From the NCBI RefSeq assembly GCF_018324685.1, contig NZ_AP023354.1:2356001-2420000 (forward strand): a DNA stretch of 64,000 bases. Direction: 5' to 3'. Below the pieces are notes generated by a model. That model was not told the origin of the DNA, searched no databases, and saw only the letters and a list, made by a program, of their open reading frames with translations. The position numbers and the translations under genes are program-made. The stretch comes from Actinocatenispora sera (GTDB lineage Bacteria > Actinomycetota > Actinomycetes > Mycobacteriales > Micromonosporaceae). This document shows positions 1-8,654 of the stretch, piece after piece (position 1 is the first letter of the stretch; each line of letters opens with the position of its first letter).

Positions 1-106
1 GCTCCGGCAGCTCGCGGCGGTCCGGCATGCTGCGGTCGGCGTCGTCGCGCTCGTCGAAGTAGATGAGCTCGCGGCCGTCGGCCAGCAGGATCGGGGTGCG
101 CTTCAT
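1..106 (-). CDS. galT: Galactose-1-phosphate uridylyltransferase, N-terminal fragment (runs off window)
   Basis: Leloir-pathway enzyme that exchanges UMP between UDP-glucose and galactose-1-phosphate in the cytoplasm. Only the first 35 codons are in the window. They read MKRTPILLADGRELIYFDE and onward, the typical opening of actinobacterial GalT. The ATG overlaps the TGA of the upstream DeoR gene in an ATGA, so the two are translationally coupled and probably form one operon. The assignment rests on this short N-terminus and the regulator next to it; the catalytic HPH motif lies outside the window. Confidence 0.75.
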   Translation of the reverse strand, partial: MKRTPILLADGRELIYFDERDDADRSMPDRRELPE

Positions 107-927
107 CGACTCGCCTGTCCAGCGTCCACGTCGTTGTCGGTATCGGGGGTGCCGCCGGCCGGTGCCACCAGCAGGTCGCCGACGAGCCCGCCCAGGATCT
201 GCTGGGCGTCGTCGGGTAGCCCGTCGTCGGTGACGAGCGCGTCCGCCTCGTCCAGCCGGGCGATGGTGGAGATGCCGACCGTCTCCCACTTGGTGTGGTC
301 GGCCAGTACGACCAGCCGGCGGGCCGCCGCCACCAGCGCCCGGTCGGTCTCCGCCTCCATCAGGTTCGGGGTGGTGAAGCCGGACCGTTCGTTGATGCCG
401 TGCACGCCGAGGAACAGCTGGTCGAGGTTGAGCGACCGGATGGCGGTCTCGGCGAACGGGCCGACCAGCGCGTCGGACGGGGTGCGGATGCCACCGGTGA
501 GCACGACGGTCTGGTCGGTGCGGCCGTTGTGGTAGAAGACCTCGGCGACCGGCACCGAGTTGGTCACCACGGTCAGCGACGGTACGTCCAGCAGCTGGTG
601 GGCGAGCGTCCAGGTGGTGGTGCCGGCCGACATCGCGATCGCGGTACCGGGGGAGACCAGGTCGGCGGCCCGCCGGGCGATGGCTTCCTTCTCGGCCTGC
701 TGGCGCATCGACTTGGCGGCGAAGCCGGGTTCGTCGGTGGAGCCGGGGGCGAGGGTGGTGGCGCCGCCGTGCACCTTGGCCAGCAGCCCGCGCTGCGCGA
801 GCGACTCCAGGTCACGGCGGATCGTCATGTCCGAGACGTTGAACTCGCGCACCAGGTCGGATACCCGGACGCCGCCGTGCCGGCGGACCAGGTCCAGGAT
901 CGCGGACTGCCGTTGCTGTGCGAGCAT
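103..927 (-). CDS. DeoR-family transcriptional regulator of the galT operon
   Basis: 274-residue sugar-responsive repressor. An N-terminal DeoR winged HTH occupies about residues 8-60 (VSDLVREFNVSDMTIRRDLE, then KVHGGA). The C-terminal sugar-phosphate sensor domain of the DeoRC type follows, with the NSVPVAEVF and LTGG stretches typical of the family. The start chosen is the ATG at 927, preceded by AGGAGG; a longer open frame upstream carries no homology. It is coupled to galT by an ATGA overlap and diverges from a sugar ABC importer 435 bp away. It may control both, with a galactose or galactoside phosphate as inferred effector. Confidence 0.88.
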   Translation of the reverse strand: MLAQQRQSAILDLVRRHGGVRVSDLVREFNVSDMTIRRDLESLAQRGLLAKVHGGATTLAPGSTDEPGFAAKSMRQQAEKEAIARRAADLVSPGTAIAMSAGTTTWTLAHQLLDVPSLTVVTNSVPVAEVFYHNGRTDQTVVLTGGIRTPSDALVGPFAETAIRSLNLDQLFLGVHGINERSGFTTPNLMEAETDRALVAAARRLVVLADHTKWETVGISTIARLDEADALVTDDGLPDDAQQILGGLVGDLLVAPAGGTPDTDNDVDAGQASR

Positions 928-1362
928 CTGGGGGCCTCCTGCGGGTGCGCCGACTGCGATGCACCGGGCCGGACGAGCGGACGTGTTCGGCCCGGCTGAC
1001 GGGGTGGCCCGCCGGTCGGCGGCGTGGGCCCCCAGTCGACGGAGTCCGTCGTCGCCGTTATCAACTCTTATGCCAGACCGACCAAGAGTCAACACGTTCG
1101 AACGAGAGTGTTGCACACGTCCGCCACCGCCCGATCGGTCGGGTCATCCTCGTACCGTCGGCCTGTTTCCCGCGCGTTGCCACCGGATGGCCGATCCGTG
1201 ACTACCGTGTGGGCAGCGCGGATCGACGTACCGAGCCGGTTTGGCATCGATCGGGCCACGAGCCTGGTGAGGGACTTGACAGGTCCTCACCCTGGCGGTG
1301 GAATGTGGGGACTTTTGAAGGGTCGCGTTTGATTCCTCGTTCTTTCCTGTAGGGGGTTTCCC
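928..1362. promoter_or_regulatory. Divergent control region between deoR-galT and the sugar importer
   Basis: No gene is seen in these 435 bp. Two dyads lie close together: ACTCTT (1064-1069) with AAGAGT (1084-1089), and CAACAC (1090-1095) with GTGTTG (1108-1113) around a central GTTCGAAC. They are the best candidates for the DeoR operator, since the minus-strand promoter should lie here. On the plus side a TTGACA at 1276-1281 is a good -35 box, but the -10 about 18 bp downstream is weak. AGGGGG at 1351-1356 is the ribosome binding site of the lipoprotein gene. Operator identity is inferred. Confidence 0.45.
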
Positions 1363-2712
1363 ATGGCGCAGTCATCGACCGGAAGCGGTCCCGGTGCCGC
1401 TGGCCATGCCGTCTCTCGGCGCGGCCTGCTGCGTGCGGCCGGCATCGGCGCGGGCGCGCTGGCGGTGCCCGGCCTGGCCGCGGCGTGCAGCAGCGACAGC
1501 GGCTCCGGCGGGACCACGAAGGGTGGCGGCAGCAGCTCGAAGATCACCTTCGGCTCCAACTACTCCGATCCCGCGCCGAAGCAGGCGTTCGCCTCGCTGA
1601 TCTCGGCGTCGAAGTCCAAGACCGGAGTCACCACCAAGATCAACACCACGGACCACAACACGTTCCAGAACAACATCACGTCCTACCTGCAGGGCACCCC
1701 GGACGACCTGGCCACCTGGTTCGCCGGCTACCGCATGCAGTACTTCGCGAACCAGGGTCTGCTCGACCCGATCGACGACGTGTGGGACAAGATCGGCGAC
1801 AACTTCCCCGACGTGGCGAAGAACCTGTCGAAGGGCGTGGACGGGCACTACTACCTGGTGCCGATCTACAACTACCCGTGGGTGGTGCACTACAACAAGA
1901 GCACCTTCGCCAGCAAGGGCTACGAAGTCCCGAAGGACTGGGACGCCTTCATCGCGCTGTGCAAGCAGATGAAGAAGGACAAGATGGTCCCGCTCGCGTT
2001 CGCGGACAAGGACCTGTGGCCGGCCCTGGGCATGTTCGACATCCTGAACATGCGGATCAACGGGTACGACTACCACATGAAGCTCATGCAGAACAAGGCG
2101 GCGTACACCGACAAGGAAGTCACCAAGGTCTTCGACCAGTGGCGTGAGCTGATGCCGTACCTGCAGTCCGGCGCGAACGGCCGGATCTGGCAGGACGCGG
2201 CGAAGACGCTGGAGGCCAAGAAGGCCGGCATGATGTTCCAGGGCACCAACCAGGTCGCGGCGCAGTACGTGACCGACAAGAAGGACATCAAGGACCTGGA
2301 CTTCTTCGCCTACCCGGCGATCAACCCGTCGTTCGGCCAGGACTATATGGACGCCCCGGCGGACGGCTTCATCATGCCGAAGAAGGCGAAGAACACCGCC
2401 GGCGCGAAGAAGGTGCTGGAGTACATCGGCACCAAGGAAGCCGAGATCGCCTACCTCAAGTACGACCAGTGGGACGTCGGTCTGGCGAAGGACCTGGTCG
2501 CGCCGACCTACAACGACATCCAGAAGAAGTCGGCGCAGATGATCGCCCAGCAGAAGGCGGTCGCGCAGTTCGGCGACCGGGACACCGACCCGGCCATGGC
2601 CACCGCGCTGGAGCAGGCGATCCAGAAGTTCATCGGTGAGCCCACTCCCGGCATGATCTCGACGATCCAGCAGAGCCTGGCCAAGCAGGCCAAGTCGATC
2701 TTCAACGGCTGA
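1363..2712 (+). CDS. Extracellular sugar-binding lipoprotein of a CUT1-type ABC importer
   Basis: 449-residue family-1 solute-binding protein. The N-terminus combines a Tat-type signal (SRRGLLRAA, residues 19-27) with a lipobox LAAAC, so Cys42 should be lipidated and the protein anchored outside the membrane. The mature part has the usual length and the aromatic-rich hinge segments of CUT1 binding proteins. Two permease genes follow directly. No ATPase is encoded here, which is common in actinomycetes where a shared MsiK-like ATPase serves many CUT1 systems. The sugar is unknown; the facing deoR-galT operon makes a galactoside a reasonable guess only. Confidence 0.85.
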   Translation: MAQSSTGSGPGAAGHAVSRRGLLRAAGIGAGALAVPGLAAACSSDSGSGGTTKGGGSSSKITFGSNYSDPAPKQAFASLISASKSKTGVTTKINTTDHNTFQNNITSYLQGTPDDLATWFAGYRMQYFANQGLLDPIDDVWDKIGDNFPDVAKNLSKGVDGHYYLVPIYNYPWVVHYNKSTFASKGYEVPKDWDAFIALCKQMKKDKMVPLAFADKDLWPALGMFDILNMRINGYDYHMKLMQNKAAYTDKEVTKVFDQWRELMPYLQSGANGRIWQDAAKTLEAKKAGMMFQGTNQVAAQYVTDKKDIKDLDFFAYPAINPSFGQDYMDAPADGFIMPKKAKNTAGAKKVLEYIGTKEAEIAYLKYDQWDVGLAKDLVAPTYNDIQKKSAQMIAQQKAVAQFGDRDTDPAMATALEQAIQKFIGEPTPGMISTIQQSLAKQAKSIFNG

Positions 2713-2719
2713 GTTCGCC

Positions 2720-2754
2720 CACCGCCGGTACGTGACCCGAACGTACCGGCGGTG
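2720..2754 (+). terminator. Intercistronic hairpin after the binding-protein gene
   Basis: Perfect 14-bp inverted repeat (CACCGCCGGTACGT, 7-nt loop, then its complement) starting 8 nt after the stop codon and lacking a T-tract. Such hairpins after binding-protein genes usually stabilise that part of the mRNA or cause partial termination, so that the lipoprotein exceeds the permeases. This role is inferred. Confidence 0.6.
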
Positions 2755-2823
2755 CGTGCGCCGGCGGTGTACCGGTGCCGGTACCGGGTGCCGGCGAGAA
2801 GACGCAGATGGGAGTCCGAACGG

Positions 2824-3819
2824 ATGGCTTCGACGGTGAACGACGCGTCGCCGGCGGTGGCGCAGGCGCCGAAGCGCCGTCGCCGCCGGCTCGGCCGGTT
2901 GACCAAGAAGGAGATCCTGGTCGTCCTCGGCATGCTCGCCATACCGGTCGTGGTCGACCTGGCGTTCGTCTGGGGCCCGGCGCTCGCCTCGGTGGTGCTG
3001 TCGTTCTTCCGGTGGTCGGGCGTCGGCGGGTTGCACCCGCGGGCCTGCCGGCCGTCCGGCGGCCTGATCCAGGACAACGGCTGCTTCACCGGCGTGGACA
3101 ACTACCACCGGGCGGCGACCAACTACCCGCCGTTCTGGCCGGCGGTCGAGCACAACGTGTTGTGGCTGCTGGTGTTCATCGTGATCGCCACGCCGCTGGG
3201 CATGCTGTTCGCGGTGGTGATCGACCGCGGCATCAAGGGCAGCCGGATCTACCAGAGCGTGCTGTTCCTGCCGGTGATGCTGTCGCTCGCGCTGATCGGG
3301 ATCATCTGGGAGTTCATCTACTCCCCGAACTACGGCCTGATCAACACGGTGATCGGCCACAACCAGGACAACAACCTGATCGACTGGCTGGGCAACCCGC
3401 ACCTCAACCTGTGGGCGGTACTGGTGGCGGCGACCTGGCGACAGGCCGGGTACGTGATGGTGCTCTACCTGGCCGGGCTGAAGGCCGCCGATCCGGCGCT
3501 GCGGGAGGCGGCGCAGGTGGACGGCGCGAACGCCTGGCAGACGTTCTGGCGGGTCATCTTCCCGACGCTACGGCCGATCAACATCGTGATCATCGTGGTG
3601 ACGGTGATCGAGTCGCTGCGCGCGTTCGACCTCGTCTACATCATCAACAAGGGCTCGAACGGGCTGGAGCTGCTGTCGGTGCTGGTCACCAACAACATCG
3701 TCGGCGAGACCTCGCAGGTCGGCTTCGGCTCGGCGCTGGGCGTCGTGCTGCTGGTCATCTCGCTGATCCCGATCTCGATCTTCCTGTACCAGAACTTCAA
3801 GCGGAAGGAAGGCCGATGA
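2824..3819 (+). CDS. Sugar ABC transporter permease (MalF/UgpA-like)
   Basis: 331-residue inner-membrane permease of the binding-protein-dependent family. A basic N-terminus (KRRRRRLGR) precedes the first membrane segment, and a soluble loop near residues 60-100 follows it. The cytoplasmic EAA loop that contacts the ATPase is clear (EAAQVDGANAWQTFWRVIFP, about residues 228-247). The ATG at 2824 is chosen because homology begins there; an in-frame ATG at 2752 would add unrelated residues and overlap the intercistronic hairpin. Its stop overlaps the ATG of a 22-codon mini-ORF, which in turn leads into the second permease. Confidence 0.88.
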   Translation: MASTVNDASPAVAQAPKRRRRRLGRLTKKEILVVLGMLAIPVVVDLAFVWGPALASVVLSFFRWSGVGGLHPRACRPSGGLIQDNGCFTGVDNYHRAATNYPPFWPAVEHNVLWLLVFIVIATPLGMLFAVVIDRGIKGSRIYQSVLFLPVMLSLALIGIIWEFIYSPNYGLINTVIGHNQDNNLIDWLGNPHLNLWAVLVAATWRQAGYVMVLYLAGLKAADPALREAAQVDGANAWQTFWRVIFPTLRPINIVIIVVTVIESLRAFDLVYIINKGSNGLELLSVLVTNNIVGETSQVGFGSALGVVLLVISLIPISIFLYQNFKRKEGR

Positions 3820-3887
3820 GCGAGCGTGCGCGGTATTGCGTGTCGTGCCTCCTCGGACTTCCGACGAAGGAGGAAGGCCGATGAGCG
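3806..3887 (+). repeat. 17-bp direct repeat at the permease-permease junction
   Basis: AGGAAGGCCGATGAGCG occurs at 3806-3822 and again at 3871-3887, 65 bp apart. Each copy carries an SD-like GGAAGG and an ATGAGC. It looks as if the original ATGA junction between the two permeases was duplicated with 48 bp of new sequence between the copies. Confidence 0.7.
3816..3884 (+). CDS. 22-codon mini-ORF linking the two permease genes
   Basis: The frame starting at ATG 3816 encodes MSERARYC and 14 further residues, including CVSC. Its ATG overlaps the stop of the first permease (ATGA), and its TGA overlaps the ATG of the second permease (ATGA). Translation could therefore be relayed without a break across the inserted 65 bp. 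Whether the peptide has a function, or the frame is just a coupling device, cannot be told. It is listed because the double ATGA is unlikely to be accidental. Confidence 0.35.
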   Translation: MSERARYCVSCLLGLPTKEEGR

Positions 3888-4789
3888 CGGCCACCGCCGA
3901 CGTGGGCTCGGTGTCGCGGCAGCAGGTCGGACGCCGGGTGCCGATCGGCCGGATCCTGTCGTACGTGCTGATGATCGGCGCGACGGTGCTGTGGCTGGTG
4001 CCGATCCTGTTCGCGCTGTACGTCTCGCTGCGGCCCTACGCCGAGACGTCCAAGCTGGGCTACGTCTCGTTGCCGCACAAGCTGACGTTCTCGAACTACG
4101 TGAACGCGTGGCAAGAGTCGGACATGTTCCACTTCTTCCTGAATTCGGTGCTGATCACCCTGCCTGCGGTCATCATCACGCTGTTCCTGGCGTCGCTGGT
4201 GGCGTTCGTGCTGACCCGGGTGAACATCAAGATCAACGTGGCGATGCTGATCCTGTTCACCGCCGGCAACCTGCTGCCGCAGCAGGTCATCATCACCCCG
4301 CTGTACCGGCTCTACCTGCTGATTCCGCTGCCGCACTTCCTCGCCGACAGCGGCCTGATGTACAACTCGATCGCCGGCCTGGTCGCCATCAACGTGGCGT
4401 TCCAGCTGGGGTTCTGCGTGTTCGTGCTGAGCAACTTCATGCGCACCATCCCGGACGAGATGTACGAGGCGGCCATCGTCGACGGTGCCTCGCTGTGGAC
4501 CCGGTACTGGAAGCTGACCCTGCCGCTGGTTCGGCCGGCGCTGGCCGCGCTGGCGACCCTGCTGACGACCTGGATCTACAACGACTTCTTCTGGGCGATC
4601 ACGCTGATCGAGACCGGCAGCCGCCGGCCGGTGACCTCGGCGCTGGCCAACCTGCAGGGCCAGTTCGTCTCGAACCAGAACCTGATCGCGGCGGCCGCGA
4701 TGATCGTCGCGATTCCCACTCTGGTCGTCTACATGCTGCTGCAGCGCCAGTTCATCTCCGGCCTGACCCTAGGCTCCACCAAGGGCTGA
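3881..4789 (+). CDS. Sugar ABC transporter permease (MalG/UgpE-like)
   Basis: 302-residue second membrane subunit of the CUT1 importer. It has six predicted membrane segments and the conserved EAA loop near residues 203-222 (YEAAIVDGASLWTRYWKLTL). The ATG at 3881 follows AAGGAGGAAGG and begins MSAATADVG; a longer frame upstream only reads through the repeat. It forms the importer with the preceding lipoprotein and permease, and an ATPase must come from elsewhere. The gene is followed by a C-rich tract and a hairpin element that may end the operon. Confidence 0.88.
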   Translation: MSAATADVGSVSRQQVGRRVPIGRILSYVLMIGATVLWLVPILFALYVSLRPYAETSKLGYVSLPHKLTFSNYVNAWQESDMFHFFLNSVLITLPAVIITLFLASLVAFVLTRVNIKINVAMLILFTAGNLLPQQVIITPLYRLYLLIPLPHFLADSGLMYNSIAGLVAINVAFQLGFCVFVLSNFMRTIPDEMYEAAIVDGASLWTRYWKLTLPLVRPALAALATLLTTWIYNDFFWAITLIETGSRRPVTSALANLQGQFVSNQNLIAAAAMIVAIPTLVVYMLLQRQFISGLTLGSTKG

Positions 4790-4796
4790 CCGCCCC

Positions 4797-4836
4797 ACCC
4801 CCGCCCCCCAACCCCCCAACCCCCCACCCACCCCCC
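4797..4836 (-). other. G-quadruplex-prone tract (C-runs on the plus strand)
   Basis: Just downstream of the permease stop the plus strand has repeated runs of five to six C separated by A or AA. The minus strand therefore carries at least four G-runs with very short loops, a textbook G-quadruplex motif. It is unlike any other stretch in the window. Confidence 0.5.
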
Positions 4837-4838
4837 GG

Positions 4839-4916
4839 TTGATCAAGGGATCGGTTCACGAAGGCCCAGGTCGGGCCGGACCGATCCCTTGATCGACTTT
4901 CCGGGCCCTTGATCAA
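4839..4916. repeat. TTGATCAAGGG repeat element, imperfect hairpin plus extra half-copy
   Basis: TTGATCAAGGGATCGG (4839-4854) pairs with CCGATCCCTTGATCGA (4881-4896), with one mismatch. A further inverted half-copy, GCCCTTGATCAAC, follows at 4905-4917. The hairpin lies between the sugar permease and trpS and could work as a terminator, but it lacks a T-tract. Related copies are at 15412-15512 and 24160-24179. Confidence 0.7.
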
Positions 4917-4967
4917 CGGTGCCGGTACGGGCGTGGGACGGGTCGCAGCGGGCTGTCGGCCTGCTGA

Positions 4968-5993
<1,026 letters not shown>

Positions 5994-6173
5994 CGGGCGA
6001 CCGGCCGCCGACCCGCTCGGTTGGCGCGCCGGTGGCCCACACCCGAGGCCGGGCTGTACGACAGGTGTACCGGCCGGTTAGGGTCTGCCTCGCGGGACCT
6101 CGGAGGCAGGAGGTGCGCTCGCCGGCGTGGCGCCGTCGGGCGTGGTGCGACACGGTCTTTTGCTGGAGGCGCG

Positions 6174-6686
6174 ATGCGGGTCATCGGGGTGGCGATCGAC
6201 GTTCCCGAGCCCTGGGGCAGCTATCTGAACCGGTGCCGGGCCCAGGCCGGCGATCCTCAGGCCGAGTACGTCCCGACGCACCTGACCCTGCTGCCGCCGA
6301 CCCAGATCGACGACGACGCCGAGCCGGCCGTCGAGCGGCACCTGGCCGAGGTCGCCGACCGGCACGCCGGGTTCAGCCTGCTGCTGCGCGGCACGGGTAC
6401 GTTCCGGCCGATCACCGACGTGGTGTTCGTCGCCGTCGCGGCCGGCATCAGCGAGTGCGAGCGGCTGGCCGCCGACGTGCGGTCCGGCCCGCTCGAGCGA
6501 GAAATCAAGTACCCGTACCACCCGCACATCACGGTGGCGCAGGACGTGTCGCAGCCGGCGCTGGACCAGGTGTTCGCCGACCTGGCCGGCTTCGAGGTGC
6601 GGTTCGACGTGGTCGGGTTCCGGCTGTTCGTGCACAACGGTGACAGCCGCTGGCGGCCCCGCCGGGACTTCGCGCTGACCGCCTGA
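6174..6686 (+). CDS. 2'-5' RNA ligase / 2H phosphoesterase family protein
   Basis: 170-residue protein with the two HxT signatures of the 2H phosphoesterase superfamily: H36-L-T38 (HLTLLPPT) and H118-I-T120 (HPHITVAQD). Family members hydrolyse or form 2'-5' or cyclic phosphodiester bonds in RNA or nucleotides; the substrate here is not known. The start at 6174 has GGAGG at the right distance, and translation begins MRVIGVAIDVPEP. A TAGGGT at 6079-6084 and a small hairpin (6085-6109) form its leader. The end of the gene is copied in the repeats that follow. Confidence 0.8.
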   Translation: MRVIGVAIDVPEPWGSYLNRCRAQAGDPQAEYVPTHLTLLPPTQIDDDAEPAVERHLAEVADRHAGFSLLLRGTGTFRPITDVVFVAVAAGISECERLAADVRSGPLEREIKYPYHPHITVAQDVSQPALDQVFADLAGFEVRFDVVGFRLFVHNGDSRWRPRRDFALTA

Positions 6687-6844
6687 CATCCGCGGCGCCC
6701 CGGCCTGTCGCGCCGGCCGCCACGTCGCGCTGACCGCCTGACGTCCCGGCCTGTCGGGCCGGCAGCCACGTTGCGCCGATCGCCGGACGCCTCGGCCTGT
6801 CGGGCCGGCAGCCACGTTGCGCCGATCGCCGGAGACTCGTGCGG
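6670..6844. repeat. Tandem ~46-bp repeats carrying hairpins between convergent genes
   Basis: Three to four diverging copies of a unit with consensus CGCCGATCGCCGGACGCC followed by CGGCCTGTCGGGCCGGCAGCCACGT. The first copy includes the last codons and stop of the 2H phosphoesterase gene (CGCTGACCGCCTGA) and the last fades into the tetR 3' end. Each unit holds the hairpin CCGGCCTGTCGGGCCGG or a variant, so the array could act as a bidirectional terminator. Confidence 0.65.
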
Positions 6845-7441
6845 TCACGTCGGGCCGGGCAGCAGGGACCGGACGCCGGCGAGGTAGTCCGGCCGCTCTG
6901 GCCCGCCGATCAGCACCCGCTGCAGGATGTACCCGGGGACCAGCCCGAACAGTGCCGCGCCGGCCTGTCCAGGGTCGGTACCGGCGGGCAGCATGCCGGC
7001 CGCGGTGGCCCGCCGGGCGTAGTCGACGAACAGCGCCCGCAGCCGCTCGTACGTGCTGGCGACGAACTCGGCCATCGTCGCGTCGTGCATCGACTCGCCC
7101 CACACCTGGACCGCGAGCCGCAGTATGCCGCCCTCGCCGACGTGCCGGTCGACCTCGGTGAGGACGGTGTCGAGCAGGCGCAGGACCGGTGGCGGCGGAT
7201 CGGCGTTCAGGCCCGCCCCGACGCCGGCGAGGATCTGGCCGATCGTCTCGCCGGCGATCGCGGTCATGATCTCGTCCTTGCTACGGAAGTAGCCGTAGAC
7301 GGCGCCGGCGGACAGCCCGGACTCGGCCAGGATGTGCTGCATCGAGGTGCGGTGGAATCCGTTGCGGTCGAAGCAGCGGCGGGCGGCGTCCAGGATCTGG
7401 CGGCGCCGTGCAGAGCGGTGTTCGGCGGTGACCCGAGGCAT
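6845..7441 (-). CDS. TetR/AcrR-family transcriptional repressor
   Basis: 198-residue regulator. The N-terminal TetR HTH spans about residues 12-60 (ILDAARRCFDRNGFHRTSMQ, then SGLSAGAVYGYFRSKDEI). The C-terminal ligand domain is variable, as usual. It diverges from a membrane protein gene, and the 95-bp gap holds two inverted repeats with arms like AACGAA/TTCGTT, one near each start codon. This indicates autoregulation and control of the neighbour. The ligand is unknown, but TetR proteins beside membrane genes often respond to toxic compounds. Confidence 0.88.
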   Translation of the reverse strand: MPRVTAEHRSARRRQILDAARRCFDRNGFHRTSMQHILAESGLSAGAVYGYFRSKDEIMTAIAGETIGQILAGVGAGLNADPPPPVLRLLDTVLTEVDRHVGEGGILRLAVQVWGESMHDATMAEFVASTYERLRALFVDYARRATAAGMLPAGTDPGQAGAALFGLVPGYILQRVLIGGPERPDYLAGVRSLLPGPT

Positions 7442-7454
7442 GTCGCCACAGTAA

Positions 7455-7525
7455 AACGAATGTTCGTTCTTGACAACCGCGACACGTCGGTGGACCCTTG
7501 GAATCCAAGAGAACGACCATTCGTT
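7455..7525. promoter_or_regulatory. Twin TetR operator sites in the divergent promoter
   Basis: Site 1 is AACGAATGTTCGTT (7455-7468), arms AACGAA and TTCGTT around TG. Site 2 is AACGACCATTCGTT (7512-7525), the same dyad with one arm mismatch. They lie 57 bp apart, next to the tetR start and the membrane gene start respectively. A TTGACA at 7470-7475 on the plus strand may be a -35 box. Binding by the adjacent TetR protein is inferred from position and symmetry. Confidence 0.65.
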
Positions 7526-7536
7526 TTGGAGCGGTC

Positions 7537-8547
7537 ATGAACATCCGCACCGTGGAATCCGGGACCGAGGCGCCCGACACCGCCCGCCGGCGCACCGTCG
7601 GCCCGCTCGTCGGCATCGTGCTCGCCGTCGTGGCCGTGCAGGCTGCGCTGCTCACCATGTTCGCCTGGCCGGCGCTGCACAGCGCCCCGCGCGACCTGCC
7701 GATCGTCGTGGCCGGCCCGGCACCCGCCGCGCACCAGCTGGCCGGCCAGCTCGCCGCCGCCAAGCCAGGCGCCTTCGAGGTCGACACCGTCGCGAGCGAC
7801 GCCGCGGCCGATCGCGCGCTGCGCCAGCGGGACGCGTACGGGGCGTTCCTGATCGGCCGCGGCGGCGTGCAACTGCACGTGGCGTCGGCCGCCTCACCGC
7901 AGATCGCGATGCTGCTGCGGCAGGTCGCCCAGGGCGCCGAACAGCGCACCGGTACGCACGTCGCGGTCACCGACGTGGTGCCGACCGACAAGGACGACCC
8001 GAACGGCGTGGTGCTGTCGATCGGCATCCTGCCGCTGGTGATGACCAGCATGCTGGCCGGCATCCTGCTCGGGCTGGCGATTGCCTCCCGCTGGCTGCGC
8101 CTCGTCGGGGTGCTGCTGTTCGCCGCGCTCGCCGGGCTGGCGTCGATGGCGATCGGGCAGTACGCGCTGGGCGCGGTGCCCGGCAGCTACGTGCTCAACG
8201 CCGCGGTGGTCGGGCTGCTGGCACTGGCCGTGGCCGGCAGCATGCTCGGACTGGTCGCGCTGCTCGGCGCGCCCGGCGCCGGCCTCGGGGTCGCCGTGCT
8301 GTTCGTCGTCGGGATCCCGCTGGCCGGGCTGACCTCGGCGCCGGCGCTGCTGCCGGCCGGGTGGGGTGCCGTCGGCCAGTTCCTGCCGCCCGGCGCCGGC
8401 GGCACGTTGTTGCGCTCGGTGGTCTACTTCGACTCGGCCGGCGCCGGCACGCCGCTCGCGGTACTGGCCGGCTGGGCGGTGGTGGGCCTGGCCCTGCTGC
8501 TCGTCGGGCGGGCCAAGCCGCGCCGCCGGCTGCCGGTGGCGGCCTGA
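7537..8547 (+). CDS. ABC-2/YhgE-like membrane protein under TetR control
   Basis: 336-residue membrane protein. One membrane segment near residues 25-45 is followed by an extracytoplasmic domain (about 46-165) and then five or six hydrophobic segments. This resembles the YhgE/Pip or ABC-2 permease layout. The ATG at 7537 (MNIRTVESGTE) is preferred to an upstream ATG at 7498 because the operator for the neighbouring TetR lies between them. No ATPase is encoded nearby, so it either uses a remote one or is not an ABC exporter. Substrate is unknown; a role in export or surface integrity is a guess from the TetR context. Confidence 0.65.
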   Translation: MNIRTVESGTEAPDTARRRTVGPLVGIVLAVVAVQAALLTMFAWPALHSAPRDLPIVVAGPAPAAHQLAGQLAAAKPGAFEVDTVASDAAADRALRQRDAYGAFLIGRGGVQLHVASAASPQIAMLLRQVAQGAEQRTGTHVAVTDVVPTDKDDPNGVVLSIGILPLVMTSMLAGILLGLAIASRWLRLVGVLLFAALAGLASMAIGQYALGAVPGSYVLNAAVVGLLALAVAGSMLGLVALLGAPGAGLGVAVLFVVGIPLAGLTSAPALLPAGWGAVGQFLPPGAGGTLLRSVVYFDSAGAGTPLAVLAGWAVVGLALLLVGRAKPRRRLPVAA

Positions 8548-8560
8548 GCGCGCCCCGGAT

Positions 8561-8638
8561 GGCCGCCGCCGGTTACCGGCGGCGGCCTGAGCCGGGACAG
8601 CACGACGGCCCCGGGCGGGCTACCGCTCGGGGCCGTCG
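8561..8638 (+). terminator. Double hairpin downstream of the membrane protein gene
   Basis: First a perfect 13-bp inverted repeat with a one-base centre (8561-8587, GGCCGCCGCCGGT and complement), then a 16-bp stem with one mismatch (8603-8638, CGACGGCCCCGGGCGG and partner). No T-tract follows, as is common for terminators in high-GC actinomycetes. Confidence 0.6.
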
Positions 8639-8654
8639 GCTGAACATGAAGCGA

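Noticed and set aside
1372-3402. Very long open frame on the minus strand opposite the sugar-binding and permease genes
   Set aside because: Shadow frame caused by high GC3 in the real genes; Arg/Val/Asp-rich low-information translation with no domain.
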